Shown piece by piece: positions 1-9,022 of a stretch of DNA of 17,855 nucleotides. Source of the DNA: Bacillus sp. AFS037270 (lineage in GTDB: Bacteria; Bacillota; Bacilli; Bacillales_B; DSM-18226). The stretch is from positions 1 to 17,855 of the forward strand of contig NZ_NUNF01000065.1 of NCBI RefSeq assembly GCF_002585305.1, read 5' to 3'. The notes beneath the pieces are model-generated. The model did no database searches. It had not been told where the DNA came from and saw only the letters and a list, made by a program, of their open reading frames with translations. A program made the position numbers and the translations under genes. Numbering within the stretch: position 1 is the stretch's first letter; each line of letters starts with the position of its first letter.

Positions 1-1
1 T

Positions 2-75
2 GCGGGTGTAGTTTACTGGTAAAACCTCAGCCTTCCAAGCTGATGTAGTGGGTTCGATTCCCATCACCCGCTCCA
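2..75 (+). tRNA. tRNA-Gly (anticodon TCC)
   Basis: The cloverleaf is complete. The 7-bp acceptor stem pairs 2-8 with 65-71, the anticodon stem TCAGC/GCTGA encloses loop CTTCCAA with anticodon TCC, and the T-arm carries GGTTCGATTCC. A T discriminator and an encoded CCA end the gene. It is the first of five tandem tRNAs; the cluster probably continues upstream of the window. Confidence 0.97.
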
Positions 76-81
76 ACATAT

Positions 82-158
<77 letters not shown>

Positions 159-193
159 TTGTTTTTTACAAAAACAAAATAACTTATAATTAT

Positions 194-268
194 TCCGCAG
201 TAGCTCAGTGGTAGAGCTATCGGCTGTTAACCGATCGGTCGTAGGTTCGAGTCCTACCTGCGGAGCCA
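194..268 (+). tRNA. tRNA-Asn (anticodon GTT)
   Basis: Acceptor stem TCCGCAG (194-200) pairs with CTGCGGA (258-264), followed by G and an encoded CCA. The anticodon loop CTGTTAA gives GTT. A 35-nt AT-rich spacer separates it from tRNA-Ile; no terminator or promoter is evident there. Confidence 0.97.
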
Positions 269-279
269 TACTATTTTAT

Positions 280-370
280 GGGGAAGTACTCAAGTGGCTG
301 AAGAGGCGCCCCTGCTAAGGGTGTAGGTCGGGTAACCGGCGCGAGGGTTCAAATCCCTCCTTCTCCGCCA
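280..370 (+). tRNA. tRNA-Ser (anticodon GCT)
   Basis: At 91 nt this is a class II tRNA. Acceptor GGGGAAG (280-286) pairs with CTTCTCC (360-366) with one G-T wobble, the anticodon loop CTGCTAA gives GCT, and the long variable arm lies around 320-341. G discriminator and encoded CCA end it. It reads AGC/AGT codons. Confidence 0.96.
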
Positions 371-380
371 TAAAATAAAT

Positions 381-452
381 GGCCCCTTGGTCAAGCGGTT
401 AAGACACCGCCCTTTCACGGCGGTAACACGGGTTCGAATCCCGTAGGGGTCA
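381..452 (+). tRNA. tRNA-Glu (anticodon TTC)
   Basis: Acceptor GGCCCCT (381-387) pairs with AGGGGTC (445-451) with one G-T wobble, and the anticodon loop CTTTCAC gives TTC. Unlike the four tRNAs before it, no CCA follows the discriminator A452; an A-run follows instead, so CCA must be added by nucleotidyltransferase. It is the last tRNA of the cluster. Confidence 0.96.
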
Positions 453-453
453 T

Positions 454-489
454 AAAAAAACTGATAACTTTTGTTATCAGTTTTTTTTT
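454..489 (+). terminator. Rho-independent terminator of the tRNA operon
   Basis: An 8-bp perfect stem CTGATAAC (461-468) / GTTATCAG (473-480) with loop TTTT is followed by nine Ts (481-489). The A-run at 454-460 can extend the stem by pairing with the T-tract. It lies directly after tRNA-Glu. Confidence 0.93.
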
Positions 490-591
490 GCACTTTTTTC
501 TCCCTTATAAAATAGACCTCCAGTACCCTGAGGGGGAAAAAGGACTGTCTAAAACTCATCTTGCTTGTGTTCCAAGCTGTATTTAAAGTAC

Positions 592-624
592 ATTATATCT
601 TCGAATTCATTATATCGATATAAT
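592..624. promoter_or_regulatory. 16-bp palindrome with an extra direct half-site
   Basis: ATTATATCGATATAAT (609-624) is a perfect inverted repeat with no spacer. Its half-site ATTATATC also occurs at 592-599, 17 nt upstream and in the same orientation, and the repeat extends one base to CATTATATC in both copies. Three half-sites in 33 bp look like a protein-binding operator, but no regulator is identified and the AT-rich context raises the chance of coincidence. Confidence 0.4.
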
Positions 625-939
625 TTAATTTAGATTCAAATTTTATAAATAATATTGATACCGTTTACATTTACTTCTTTTTACTCAATTTTTTAAATCC
701 AATTTTATTATTAAAAAAATAACTTTTTAACTATCAATCCATAAAAAATTTAAAAAAAGATACTAGATTATTGTCGAACAACGAAGGATAATCTGTTGTT
801 TACTGTCGTATTATGTCGGGTATTGATATTATATGACAAGATTAATCGGTTATTGTCAGAAAAGATAAAAAAGTTTTACGAGGCATCTGGGCCATTTGCA
901 ATTATAATTGGTCAAGAAATACATATTTTCAATGAGATG

Positions 940-944
940 AGGAG
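940..944 (+). promoter_or_regulatory. Ribosome binding site fixing the glgB start
   Basis: AGGAG lies 4 nt before ATG 949. The same frame is open back to ATG 796, but neither that codon nor ATG 937 has a Shine-Dalgarno sequence, and homology to GlgB starts only after 949. Confidence 0.75.
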
Positions 945-948
945 AGCC

Positions 949-2898
949 ATGACGGTGAATACACTTTTTCCGACAGATTATCAGCTGCATTTGTTTCATG
1001 AAGGCAGCTACTTCCAGAGTCATCAGCTTTTTGGCGCTCATATCTTTAAAGATTCCGATAAAGTCTATACACGATTTTGCGTCTGGGCTCCTAATGCCTT
1101 AAGGGTAAGGCTCACGGGAAATTTTAATAACTGGAATGGTGAAGGATATGAACTGCAAAAGGTAAACAATGAAGGAGTCTGGATCATTATTATTAATCAA
1201 AATCTAGACGGCTGCATTTATAAGTACGAGATTATTACATCTTCAGGTGAAAAGCTCCTTAAAGCTGACCCGTTTGCATTTTATTCAGAATTAAGGCCCC
1301 ACACCGCTTCTATTGTATATTCATTAAATGATTATGATTGGCAAGATAGTCACTGGCAGAATCGTAAAGAAAAGAAGAATGTTTTATCGGAGCCAGCGAT
1401 TATTTACGAAATCCATACAGGATCGTGGAAGAAAAAAGAGGATGGGAGTTACTTAACCTATAAGGAACTTGCAGCAGAACTTATCCCTTATGTAATAGAG
1501 CATGGATTTACCCATATAGAACTATTGCCTATCATCGAGCACCCGCTTGACGCCTCATGGGGCTATCAGGGGACAGGGTATTACTCTGTAACATCCAGGT
1601 ATGGCACACCTGATGATTTTAAGTACTTTGTGGATCAGTGCCATCAGCAAGGGATCGGTGTCATACTTGACTGGGTACCAGGCCATTTTTGCAAGGATGC
1701 TCACGGACTCTACCGATTTGACGGCACCCACATTTATTCATACAGCACTGAATATGACAGAGAAAATGTAGTATGGGGTACGGCCAACTTCGATTTAGGA
1801 AAAGGAGAGGTCCAAAGTTTCTTAATTTCAAATGCGTTATTTTGGATCGATTACTTCCACATAGACGGCTTCCGGATGGATGCGGTAGCAAATATCATTT
1901 ATTGGCCGGATACCACTAACGGAAAGCGCGAAAATCCCTTTGGAATTAATTTCTTGAAAAAATTAAATAAAGAAGTACATGATTTCGATCCCCATTTTCT
2001 CATGATTGGGGAGGACTCTACGGAATATCCTCATGTAACAGCGCCAGTACACTACGGCGGTTTAGGATTTGACTACAAATGGAACATGGGCTGGATGAAT
2101 GACATGCTTGAGTATATGGAAACACCGCCTTACTTCCGGTCAAAAGTCCATTCAAAGGTAACGTTTTCACTTTTCTATGCCTTTTTTGAAAACTTTATGC
2201 TCCCATTTTCACATGATGAAGTGGTTCATGGGAAAAAGTCACTATTAGATAAAATGCCTGGAGAGTATGAGGAAAAGTTTGCCCAATTAAGGCTGCTGCT
2301 AGGATATATGTTTGCCCACCCTGGAAAAAAATTATTATTTATGGGGTTTGAAATAGGCCAATTTGCGGAATGGAAAGATAAAGAACAACTTGATTGGAAC
2401 TTGTTGGATTATGACATGCACCGCAATTTAAACACCTATGTAAAAGTATTAACTAAATTATATAAACGCTCAAAGGCACTTTATGAATTGGATCATTTGC
2501 AGGATGGTTTTGAGTGGATTGATGCAAACAACAGTACCCAATCAATTTTTTCCTTTATTAGAAAAGGAAAAAAGGAAGAAGATACCTTAATTATTGTCTG
2601 CAACTTTACAGGAGTAGAGTATCCAGTTTATAAGATTGGTGCACCAAAAGCAGGTGAATATCGGGAAATTTTTAATAGTGATTACCAAGAGTTCGGTGGG
2701 TCAGGATTAATGAATAAGAAGACCATTTTAGCATCTGAAGAGCCTTATCATGGTCAGCCAAGTTCATTTGAGATTGTAATTCCACCGTTCGGTTTCCAAA
2801 TCATAAGGCCAGTTAAAAAGCGGAAGGAGAGAAAAGGTAATGGTAAAGAAAAAGTGCGTAGCCATGCTATTAGCAGGAGGGAAAGGAAGCAGACTTAA
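949..2898 (+). CDS. glgB: 1,4-alpha-glucan branching enzyme GlgB
   Basis: This cytosolic enzyme cuts alpha-1,4-glucan chains and rejoins them as alpha-1,6 branches during glycogen synthesis. It has 649 residues. A CBM48-type domain covers about residues 25-110, followed by a GH13 barrel with nucleophile D311 (in GFRMDAV), acid/base E355 (in MIGEDSTEY) and D423 (in SHDEVVHG), and a C-terminal beta domain. The start at 949 follows AGGAG and gives the family-like N-terminus with LFHEGS and HQLFGAH. The protein is about 20 residues longer than the roughly 627 residues I recall for B. subtilis: the last 25-30 residues are strongly basic (Lys/Arg-rich) and are encoded by sequence that overlaps the glgC ribosome site and first 59 nt. 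It is the first gene of glgBCDAP. Confidence 0.96.
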   Translation: MTVNTLFPTDYQLHLFHEGSYFQSHQLFGAHIFKDSDKVYTRFCVWAPNALRVRLTGNFNNWNGEGYELQKVNNEGVWIIIINQNLDGCIYKYEIITSSGEKLLKADPFAFYSELRPHTASIVYSLNDYDWQDSHWQNRKEKKNVLSEPAIIYEIHTGSWKKKEDGSYLTYKELAAELIPYVIEHGFTHIELLPIIEHPLDASWGYQGTGYYSVTSRYGTPDDFKYFVDQCHQQGIGVILDWVPGHFCKDAHGLYRFDGTHIYSYSTEYDRENVVWGTANFDLGKGEVQSFLISNALFWIDYFHIDGFRMDAVANIIYWPDTTNGKRENPFGINFLKKLNKEVHDFDPHFLMIGEDSTEYPHVTAPVHYGGLGFDYKWNMGWMNDMLEYMETPPYFRSKVHSKVTFSLFYAFFENFMLPFSHDEVVHGKKSLLDKMPGEYEEKFAQLRLLLGYMFAHPGKKLLFMGFEIGQFAEWKDKEQLDWNLLDYDMHRNLNTYVKVLTKLYKRSKALYELDHLQDGFEWIDANNSTQSIFSFIRKGKKEEDTLIIVCNFTGVEYPVYKIGAPKAGEYREIFNSDYQEFGGSGLMNKKTILASEEPYHGQPSSFEIVIPPFGFQIIRPVKKRKERKGNGKEKVRSHAISRRERKQT

Positions 2899-3985
2899 TT
2901 CGCTTACGAAAGAATTAGCGAAGCCTGCAGTACCTTTTGGGGGGAAATACCGAATTATCGACTTTACATTAAGCAATTGTACCAACTCTGGTATTGATAC
3001 TGTTGGGGTGTTAACCCAATACCAGCCGCTTTTATTAAATTCCTATATTGGTATAGGCAGTGCTTGGGACCTTGACCGCAAAGACGGTGGTGTAACAGTT
3101 CTGCCTCCATATGCCGAGTCTTCAGAGGTTAAATGGTATACCGGAACCGCCAGTGCCATTTTTCAAAATTTAAATTATTTAAAGCAATACCAGCCGGAAT
3201 ACGTTTTAATCCTTTCAGGTGACCATATATATAAAATGAACTATGAGAGCATGCTTGACTATCATATTGAGAAAAGAGCCGATGCTACGATTTCTTTAAT
3301 AGAAGTTCCATGGGTTGAAGCAAGCCGTTTTGGCATTATGAATACAAACGAGGATTTGAGAATTACGGAATTTGAGGAAAAGCCAAGCAATCCAAAAAAT
3401 AATCTTGCCTCTATGGGCATTTATATTTTCAACTGGAACATATTGAAGGAATATTTAGAGATGGATGAACGTGACCCTAATTCCAGTCATGACTTTGGGA
3501 AAGACATCATCCCATTGCTATTAGACGAAAATAAAAAATTGTATGCCTATCCCTTTAAAGGGTACTGGAAGGATGTTGGAACAGTCCAAAGTCTTTGGGA
3601 AGCCAATATGGATTTATTGGGAGAAGATTGTGATTTAGATTTATTTGATAATGATTGGAGAATCTATTCCGTTAACCCAAATCAACCTCCGCAATATATC
3701 TCTTCAGATGCCATTGTCAGAGAGTCTCTGATAAATGAGGGCTGTACGATTGAAGGGAAGATAGATAAATCCGTGTTATTTCAAGGTGTGACAATCGGTA
3801 AAAACTCGATTATTAAAGAGTCCGTTATCATGCCAGATGCTGAGATTGGTGAAAATTGTTTAATTGAAAAAGCAATCGTACCTGGTGAGGTTAAAATACC
3901 AGACGGGACTGTTATTCGCTCCTTTGATGATGAGATCATCCTCGTAACGGAAGAGATGTTAAGCGGTCTTTATCCAGCCATATAG
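2840..3985 (+). CDS. glgC: Glucose-1-phosphate adenylyltransferase, catalytic subunit GlgC
   Basis: GlgC makes ADP-glucose from ATP and glucose-1-phosphate, the committed step of bacterial glycogen synthesis. The 381 residues fit the family (about 380). The nucleotide-binding loop GGKGSRL is at residues 13-19 and is followed by [25 protein letters not shown] at 126-135 carries catalytic D128, and EEKPSNPK and GYWKDVGT belong to the sugar-phosphate site. Residues from about 290 to the end form hexapeptide-like left-handed beta-helix turns. ATG 2840 follows AAGGAGA (2824-2830) with 9-nt spacing, inside the end of glgB, so the two genes overlap by 59 nt in different frames and are probably translationally coupled. 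It is expected to work with GlgD, as in B. subtilis. Confidence 0.97.
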   Translation: MVKKKCVAMLLAGGKGSRLNSLTKELAKPAVPFGGKYRIIDFTLSNCTNSGIDTVGVLTQYQPLLLNSYIGIGSAWDLDRKDGGVTVLPPYAESSEVKWYTGTASAIFQNLNYLKQYQPEYVLILSGDHIYKMNYESMLDYHIEKRADATISLIEVPWVEASRFGIMNTNEDLRITEFEEKPSNPKNNLASMGIYIFNWNILKEYLEMDERDPNSSHDFGKDIIPLLLDENKKLYAYPFKGYWKDVGTVQSLWEANMDLLGEDCDLDLFDNDWRIYSVNPNQPPQYISSDAIVRESLINEGCTIEGKIDKSVLFQGVTIGKNSIIKESVIMPDAEIGENCLIEKAIVPGEVKIPDGTVIRSFDDEIILVTEEMLSGLYPAI

Positions 3986-4033
3986 TATAAAAAAGGTTGG
4001 TTATTTAATAGAAAATTCAGGAGGGAATTTGGA

Positions 4034-5065
4034 GTGAAAAGAAAGCTATTAGGCGTAATTGATGCAACAACCTACCACGAAGATTTGGAGGATTTAGTAA
4101 TCCACCGCTCACTCGCAGCATTGCCATTTGGGGGGCGCTACCGTATTATCGACTTTATTCTTTCAAGTATGGTCAATTCAGGTATACGCAGTGTGGCAAT
4201 CTTTCCAAAGATGCAATACCGTTCCCTCATGGATCATTTAGGGTCGGGAAAAAATTGGGATTTAAATCGTAAGCGTGATGGACTTTTCTTTTTCCCATCC
4301 CCGATTGTAGAAAGTGATAGTAATAAAATTGGTTCGTTTGAACATTTTGCGGCTAATATGGATTATTTTTACCGAAGCGGCCAAGAATATGCTATTATCT
4401 CTAACTGTAACACTATTGTTAATATGAACATTAGGCCAATCTTAGAGTGGCATAATGAGGCAAAATGCGATATCACTGAAATCCGTCACCAAGATGGACG
4501 TTCGATGGAAATGTATCTAATTAAAACTTCACTGCTGATCAAATTAATTGAAACAAGACATGAGACAGGTTACACCTGTATGAAGGATGTTGTAACAGAT
4601 CTAAATGCAGCGTATACGATTTGTCACTATGAATATAACGGCTATGCCGTCACAATAGATTCGATTGACAACTATTTCTCTACCAGTATGAAATTGCTCG
4701 AACCAAAGGTATGGAAGCAATTATTTTTAAAAGACCAGCCTATTATTACAAAAGTTAAGGATGAACCGCCTACTAAGTATGTGCAAGAGTCCGTGGTGAA
4801 AAATGCGATGATTGCAAACGGATGCCACATTAGCGGGACGGTCGAAAACAGTATTATCGCCCGTGGGGTGAAGATTGGCAAAGGGGCAGTTATTAAGAAC
4901 TGCATTATTATGCAAAAGTGCCAAATCGAGGAGAACTGTTATTTAGATTCCGTTATTTTAGACAAGGACGTTAAGGTGGAGGCAGGTACTTATTTGGCAG
5001 GCACTGCACATGCCCCTTACGTTATTCGTAAAGGAACGAAACAAGGAGCGCTGATGAACTCGTGA
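4034..5065 (+). CDS. glgD: GlgD, non-catalytic ADP-glucose pyrophosphorylase-like subunit
   Basis: GlgD is a paralogue of GlgC. In Firmicutes it forms a complex with GlgC and raises its activity. At 343 residues it is shorter than GlgC. The N-terminal GGKGSRL loop is absent: the protein goes from [12 protein letters not shown] almost directly to [12 protein letters not shown]. The catalytic segment that reads SGDHIYKMN in GlgC is [10 protein letters not shown] here (residues 123-132), so the catalytic Asp is replaced. Both changes argue for a regulatory, not catalytic, role. The beta-helix C-terminus is kept. The start is GTG 4034 behind AGGAGGG (4019-4025, 8-nt spacing), 48 nt after glgC. 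The stop overlaps the glgA start in GTGA. Confidence 0.95.
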   Translation: MKRKLLGVIDATTYHEDLEDLVIHRSLAALPFGGRYRIIDFILSSMVNSGIRSVAIFPKMQYRSLMDHLGSGKNWDLNRKRDGLFFFPSPIVESDSNKIGSFEHFAANMDYFYRSGQEYAIISNCNTIVNMNIRPILEWHNEAKCDITEIRHQDGRSMEMYLIKTSLLIKLIETRHETGYTCMKDVVTDLNAAYTICHYEYNGYAVTIDSIDNYFSTSMKLLEPKVWKQLFLKDQPIITKVKDEPPTKYVQESVVKNAMIANGCHISGTVENSIIARGVKIGKGAVIKNCIIMQKCQIEENCYLDSVILDKDVKVEAGTYLAGTAHAPYVIRKGTKQGALMNS

Positions 5066-6513
5066 AAATCTTATTTGCTGTATCGGAATGTGGCCCATTC
5101 GCCAAGTCTGGGGGACTTGCTGATGTTGCAGGATCACTTCCAAAAGAACTTAAGAGCCTTGGTACTGATGTCAGAGTAATTCTTCCGAAATATGGAACTA
5201 TCTCAGAAGAATATAAACAGAAAATGAAGAAGGTTAAGGAATTTACTGTATCTGTAGGCTGGAGAAATCAATATTGTGGTATTGAAGAGCTTACACACCA
5301 AGGGATTACCTATTATTTTGTTGATAATGAATACTATTTTAAACGAGAAGGTTTGTATGGCTATTTTGATGACGGGGAGAGATTTGCCTATTTAAATCGG
5401 GCTATTCTTGAGGCGATTGCCGAATTAGATTTTTATCCCGATGTCCTGCATTGTCATGATTGGCATACAGCGATGATTCCTTACCTTTTAAGAACGGAGT
5501 ACTACAAGCGAAAAGGGTATGGTTTGATTAAGACTGTGTTTACAATTCACAATCTACAGTTTCAAGGAATTTTTCCAAAAGAAGTATTGGAGGATTTATT
5601 GGGATTGGATTATCAATCCTTCCAATCAGGCCATCTAGAGTTCTTTGGAAATATCAATTTTATGAAAGGCGGCCTTGTAGCTGCTGACAAAATCACGACC
5701 GTTAGCCCAACCTATAAAGAGGAAATTCAAACCCAGACTTTTGGTGAGAAACTAGATGGACTCTTACGAGCAAGAAAAGAGGACCTTATCGGGATCTTAA
5801 ATGGAATTGATGAGGATTTTTACAATCCGGCAATTGACCCATTAATCTATCAAAATTATAAGGTGGATACCTATTCTAAAAAGTCAGTTAACAAAAAAGA
5901 GATTCAAAAGAAATTTGGCTTGCCGCAGAGTGCTGCAACACCATTACTTGTCATGATTACAAGGCTGACGAAACAAAAGGGGCTTGATCTGGTAAGGTGT
6001 GTTCTCAGGGAAATTTTGCAAGAGGATGTTCAGGTCGTTATACTGGGAACGGGAGATTTTGAATATGAAGAATATCTCCGCCAAGCAGCACGGGTTTATC
6101 CTGATAAATTAAAAGTTTATACCGGATTTAGCGAGGAACTTGCCCATAAGCTCTACTCAGCAGCCGACTTGTTTTTAATGCCGTCTCAATTTGAACCATG
6201 CGGCCTTGGACAGATGATTGCCATGAGGTATGGTGCTATACCTATCGTTCGCGAAACAGGGGGCTTAAATGATACTGTAAAGGCATATAATGAATTTACA
6301 GGCAGAGGAAATGGGTTCTCTTTCCAAAACTTTAATGCCCATGACATGCTATATACTGTTCAGCGAGCACTAAGCTTTTATCTTGATCAACCAGTTTGGA
6401 AATCAATTGTTAAGCAAGCTATGGAAAAGGACTACAGCTGGGCGCAATCAGCATTTAGTTATAGCCAGCTTTATGCAGAGCTCGTCTCAAGGAGTGAAAC
6501 TCATGTTTTCTAA
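5062..6513 (+). CDS. glgA: Glycogen synthase GlgA (ADP-glucose, GT5)
   Basis: GlgA transfers glucose from ADP-glucose to the non-reducing end of an alpha-1,4-glucan. It has 483 residues, close to the B. subtilis length. K15-SGG-L19 near the N-terminus is the ADP-glucose binding motif (KTGGL in E. coli). HCHDWHTA lies in the first Rossmann domain, ITRLTKQKG opens the second, and FEPCGLGQ with E378 followed by [10 protein letters not shown] forms the retaining GT-B signature. The start is GTG 5062, overlapping the glgD stop by 4 nt. AAGGAG at 5043-5048 is rather far (13 nt), so translation probably depends on coupling to glgD. The 3' end overlaps glgP by 11 nt. Confidence 0.97.
   Translation: MKILFAVSECGPFAKSGGLADVAGSLPKELKSLGTDVRVILPKYGTISEEYKQKMKKVKEFTVSVGWRNQYCGIEELTHQGITYYFVDNEYYFKREGLYGYFDDGERFAYLNRAILEAIAELDFYPDVLHCHDWHTAMIPYLLRTEYYKRKGYGLIKTVFTIHNLQFQGIFPKEVLEDLLGLDYQSFQSGHLEFFGNINFMKGGLVAADKITTVSPTYKEEIQTQTFGEKLDGLLRARKEDLIGILNGIDEDFYNPAIDPLIYQNYKVDTYSKKSVNKKEIQKKFGLPQSAATPLLVMITRLTKQKGLDLVRCVLREILQEDVQVVILGTGDFEYEEYLRQAARVYPDKLKVYTGFSEELAHKLYSAADLFLMPSQFEPCGLGQMIAMRYGAIPIVRETGGLNDTVKAYNEFTGRGNGFSFQNFNAHDMLYTVQRALSFYLDQPVWKSIVKQAMEKDYSWAQSAFSYSQLYAELVSRSETHVF
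6489..6494 (+). promoter_or_regulatory. Ribosome binding site fixing the glgP start
   Basis: AAGGAG lies 8 nt before ATG 6503. The frame is open upstream to 6383, but that part reads through the glgA coding sequence, has no ribosome site and would add 40 residues without homology. Confidence 0.85.
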
Positions 6514-8899
6514 TAAAGCTAGTTTTAAGAAGACCTTCCTGAAAAGACTTGAGATGCTATGTGGGAAGAGCTTTTCTGAAAGTTCAGCACGGGATCAGTA
6601 TCAAACCCTTGGCAGCATGATTCGGGAATTTGTGAGCAATGACTGGATTGCGACAAATGAACAATATCTTGCAGCTCAAGGAAAGCAGGTTTACTATCTC
6701 TCAATTGAATATTTATTAGGTAAGTTGTTACGACAGAATTTAATAAATTTAGGCGTTGAGGAAACCGTACAGATAGGACTTAAGGAATTAGGGATTGACC
6801 TCGATGAGCTTGAGGAGTTAGAAAGTGATGCAGGGTTAGGAAACGGCGGCTTAGGAAGATTAGCCGCTTGTTTTCTGGATTCACTTGCATCGCTTAATTT
6901 GCCGGGACATGGTCATGGCATTCGCTATAAGCATGGATTGTTTGAGCAGAAAATAGTCGATGGTTATCAAGTGGAACTTCCTGAGCAATGGCTGAGAAGC
7001 GGAAATGTTTGGGAAATTCGTAAACTTGACAGTGCAGTAAAAGTTCCGTTTTGGGGAAAGGTTGAAGCGAGGATAGAGAAAGAACGTCTCGTCTTTCACC
7101 ATTTGAATGCTGAAACGGTTACAGCGGTCCCGCATGACATGCCTGTTATCGGTTATAACACACAAACTGTCAATACATTAAGGTTGTGGAATGCCGAGCC
7201 ATCACAATTTCCAATTGATGCGGATATATTAAAATATAAGCGCGAGACAGAATCCATTTCCGAATTTCTATACCCTGATGATACCCATGATGAGGGGAAA
7301 ATCTTAAGGCTAAAACAGCAGTACTTTTTAGTGTCAGCCAGTATACAATCTATCTTAAGAACTTACCGAAAACAACATTCCAGCTTAAATGAACTACATA
7401 AACATGTTTGTATTCACATCAATGATACACACCCAGTTTTGGCTATCCCAGAGCTTATGAGGATCCTAATTGATGAAGAAGGATATGAGTGGGACCAAGC
7501 ATGGCACATTACGAAAAATACCATCTCCTATACCAACCATACCACTTTATCTGAGGCGCTTGAGAAATGGCCGATTCATATTTTTCAGCCATTACTGCCA
7601 AGAATTTATATGATTGTCGAAGAGATCAATGAGCGCTTTTGCCGTGAACTATGGGAACAAACCCCTGGTAATTGGAAGAGGATTAGTGATCTTGCCATCA
7701 TAGCCGATAATTTTGTGAAGATGGCACATCTAGCTATTGTAGGAAGTTTTAGTGTAAATGGTGTCGCCAAGCTACATACTGAGATACTTAAGAAGCGGGA
7801 AATGAATCAATTTTATCAACTATACCCGGAAAAATTTAATAACAAAACGAACGGTATTGCTTACCGACGTTGGCTGTTAAAGGCAAATCCGAAATTATCC
7901 TCGCTTATCACTGACGCAATTGGGCCCTCTTGGATGAATTCAGCTGAGGAACTTAATCATTTACAAAACTATCAGAATGATTCGTCGTTCTTAGACCGGC
8001 TTTTAAAGATAAAAAATGAAAATAAACAACGGCTTGCGGATATCATTTTAGATAAAACAGGAGTGGCAGTAGATACTGAAGCTATTTTTGATGTACAGGT
8101 AAAACGACTTCATGCCTACAAGCGCCAGCTTTTAAATGTTTTACACATCATGCACCTATATAACAGGATAAAGGAAGATGCTACTTATCCGATTGTCCCA
8201 AGGGTGTTTATTTTTGGTGCAAAAGCTTCTCCTGGTTATTATTATGCAAAAAAGATTATCAAATTAATTAACACTGTGGCTGAACAAGTCAATAATGACC
8301 CAAGGGTCGGAAATAAACTAAAGGTGATTTTCCTTGAAAATTATCGGGTTTCCCTAGCTGAAAAAATCTTTCCGGCCTCAGATGTTAGTGAACAGATTTC
8401 AACTGCTAGTAAAGAAGCCTCTGGTACAGGGAATATGAAGTTTATGATTAACGGTGCCTTAACCGTGGGGACTTTGGATGGAGCCAATATAGAAATTAAA
8501 GAATTAGTTGGCCCATCAAATATCTTTACATTTGGATTAACTTCAGACGAAGTCCTACATTATTATCAGCATGGCGGCTATAATTCCCGCGAGTATTATC
8601 ATCATGATTATCGAATCAGGCAGGCGGTTGATCAACTCGTCAATGGATTCTTTCCTGGTGTTAATAATGAATTCGAACCGATATTTGATTCACTGCTAGA
8701 AGAAAATGATCAATATTTTGTCTTAAAGGATTTCGCTTCTTATGCAAACGTGCAGGAACAAATAGGTCAACAATTTGCCGACAAGAGCGGGTGGCAGAAA
8801 ATGAGTTTAGCTAATATTGCTCATGCGGGCCATTTTTCGAGTGATCGCACCATTCGGGAATATGCGGATGAAATTTGGGGGATTAAGTCTCTTAAGTAA
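6503..8899 (+). CDS. glgP: Glycogen phosphorylase GlgP (GT35)
   Basis: GlgP releases glucose-1-phosphate from glycogen with inorganic phosphate, using pyridoxal phosphate. The chosen start gives 798 residues, the length I recall for B. subtilis GlgP. Visible motifs are [17 protein letters not shown] near the N-terminus, the glycine loop [14 protein letters not shown] at about 109-122, [26 protein letters not shown], and the PLP site [15 protein letters not shown], whose Lys is residue 646. The N-terminus lacks the long regulatory extension of animal enzymes. The start sits inside the last codons of glgA (11-nt overlap). As the last gene of the operon, followed by a terminator, it pairs degradation with synthesis in one transcript. 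Confidence 0.97.
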   Translation: MFSNKASFKKTFLKRLEMLCGKSFSESSARDQYQTLGSMIREFVSNDWIATNEQYLAAQGKQVYYLSIEYLLGKLLRQNLINLGVEETVQIGLKELGIDLDELEELESDAGLGNGGLGRLAACFLDSLASLNLPGHGHGIRYKHGLFEQKIVDGYQVELPEQWLRSGNVWEIRKLDSAVKVPFWGKVEARIEKERLVFHHLNAETVTAVPHDMPVIGYNTQTVNTLRLWNAEPSQFPIDADILKYKRETESISEFLYPDDTHDEGKILRLKQQYFLVSASIQSILRTYRKQHSSLNELHKHVCIHINDTHPVLAIPELMRILIDEEGYEWDQAWHITKNTISYTNHTTLSEALEKWPIHIFQPLLPRIYMIVEEINERFCRELWEQTPGNWKRISDLAIIADNFVKMAHLAIVGSFSVNGVAKLHTEILKKREMNQFYQLYPEKFNNKTNGIAYRRWLLKANPKLSSLITDAIGPSWMNSAEELNHLQNYQNDSSFLDRLLKIKNENKQRLADIILDKTGVAVDTEAIFDVQVKRLHAYKRQLLNVLHIMHLYNRIKEDATYPIVPRVFIFGAKASPGYYYAKKIIKLINTVAEQVNNDPRVGNKLKVIFLENYRVSLAEKIFPASDVSEQISTASKEASGTGNMKFMINGALTVGTLDGANIEIKELVGPSNIFTFGLTSDEVLHYYQHGGYNSREYYHHDYRIRQAVDQLVNGFFPGVNNEFEPIFDSLLEENDQYFVLKDFASYANVQEQIGQQFADKSGWQKMSLANIAHAGHFSSDRTIREYADEIWGIKSLK

Positions 8900-8902
8900 G
8901 AG

Positions 8903-8935
8903 AAAAGCTTCTGCCATTGGGCAGAAGCTTTTTTT
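8903..8935 (+). terminator. Terminator of the glg operon, possibly bidirectional
   Basis: A 10-bp perfect GC-containing stem AGCTTCTGCC (8906-8915) / GGCAGAAGCT (8920-8929) with loop ATTG is followed by a T-tract to 8935. It lies 3 nt after the glgP stop. On the minus strand the same hairpin is followed by TTTTCTCTT, so it may also stop transcripts of the convergent gene menA. Confidence 0.93.
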
Positions 8936-8960
8936 CTTATGAGTATGATAATGATTCGTA

Positions 8961-9022
8961 CTCCAGCCCCTAGGAAAAAATGAACTACTTTTTTCCCTGA
9001 ACAAGGCGCTTCCGCTTTTCTT
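8961..9022. repeat. Probable decayed copy of a dispersed Bacillaceae repeat
   Basis: The right part, CTGAACAAGGCGCTTCCGCT (8997-9016) and the following TTTCTT, matches what I recall as the right end of a short, high-copy Bacillaceae element. The left part, CTCCAGCCCCTAG (8961-8973), is a degraded form of its left end, whose start appears intact at 17837-17855. AGGCGCT (9004-9010) is the exact reverse complement of AGCGCCT at 17849-17855, as expected for the two arms of one hairpin element. The centre appears deleted. The right edge reaches into the menA stop codon. Assignment to a named family is from memory. Confidence 0.5.

Larger units (their letters stand above)
490..948. other. AT-rich gene-free region upstream of glgB
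   Basis: There is no credible gene here. The stretch at about 590-790 is especially AT-rich with long A and T runs. It holds the palindrome at 609-624 and its repeated half-site at 592-599. I find no good sigma-A promoter. A weak sigma-E-like pair (TTATAAT at 902-908, 13-nt spacer, CATATTTT at 922-929) sits just before the glgB ribosome site. That is notable only because the B. subtilis glg operon is known to be read by the sporulation sigma factor E. The glg promoter must lie somewhere in this region. Confidence 0.7.

Noticed and set aside
542..555. GGACTGTCTAAAACT-like sequence resembling the end of an insertion sequence
   Set aside because: No matching inverted end, target duplication or transposase fragment is visible nearby, so the likeness is too short to support.
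290..559. Minus-strand open frame of 89 residues with a DPYGIRTRVTAVKG-like peptide
   Set aside because: It is the antisense translation of tRNA-Ser and tRNA-Glu. Such peptides are a known false annotation in databases; there is no ribosome site and RNA genes occupy the DNA.
796..948. 51-codon N-terminal extension of GlgB
   Set aside because: No ribosome site precedes ATG 796, the residues do not resemble GlgB, and AGGAG before ATG 949 gives the family N-terminus.
6383..6502. 40-residue N-terminal extension of GlgP
   Set aside because: It overlaps glgA in another frame, lacks a ribosome site, and the shorter 798-residue form matches the known family length.
8946..8960. Fur-box-like TGATAAT-G-ATTCGTA
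   Set aside because: Only the first half fits the 7-1-7 consensus, and it lies between the 3' ends of convergent genes, where no promoter is expected.
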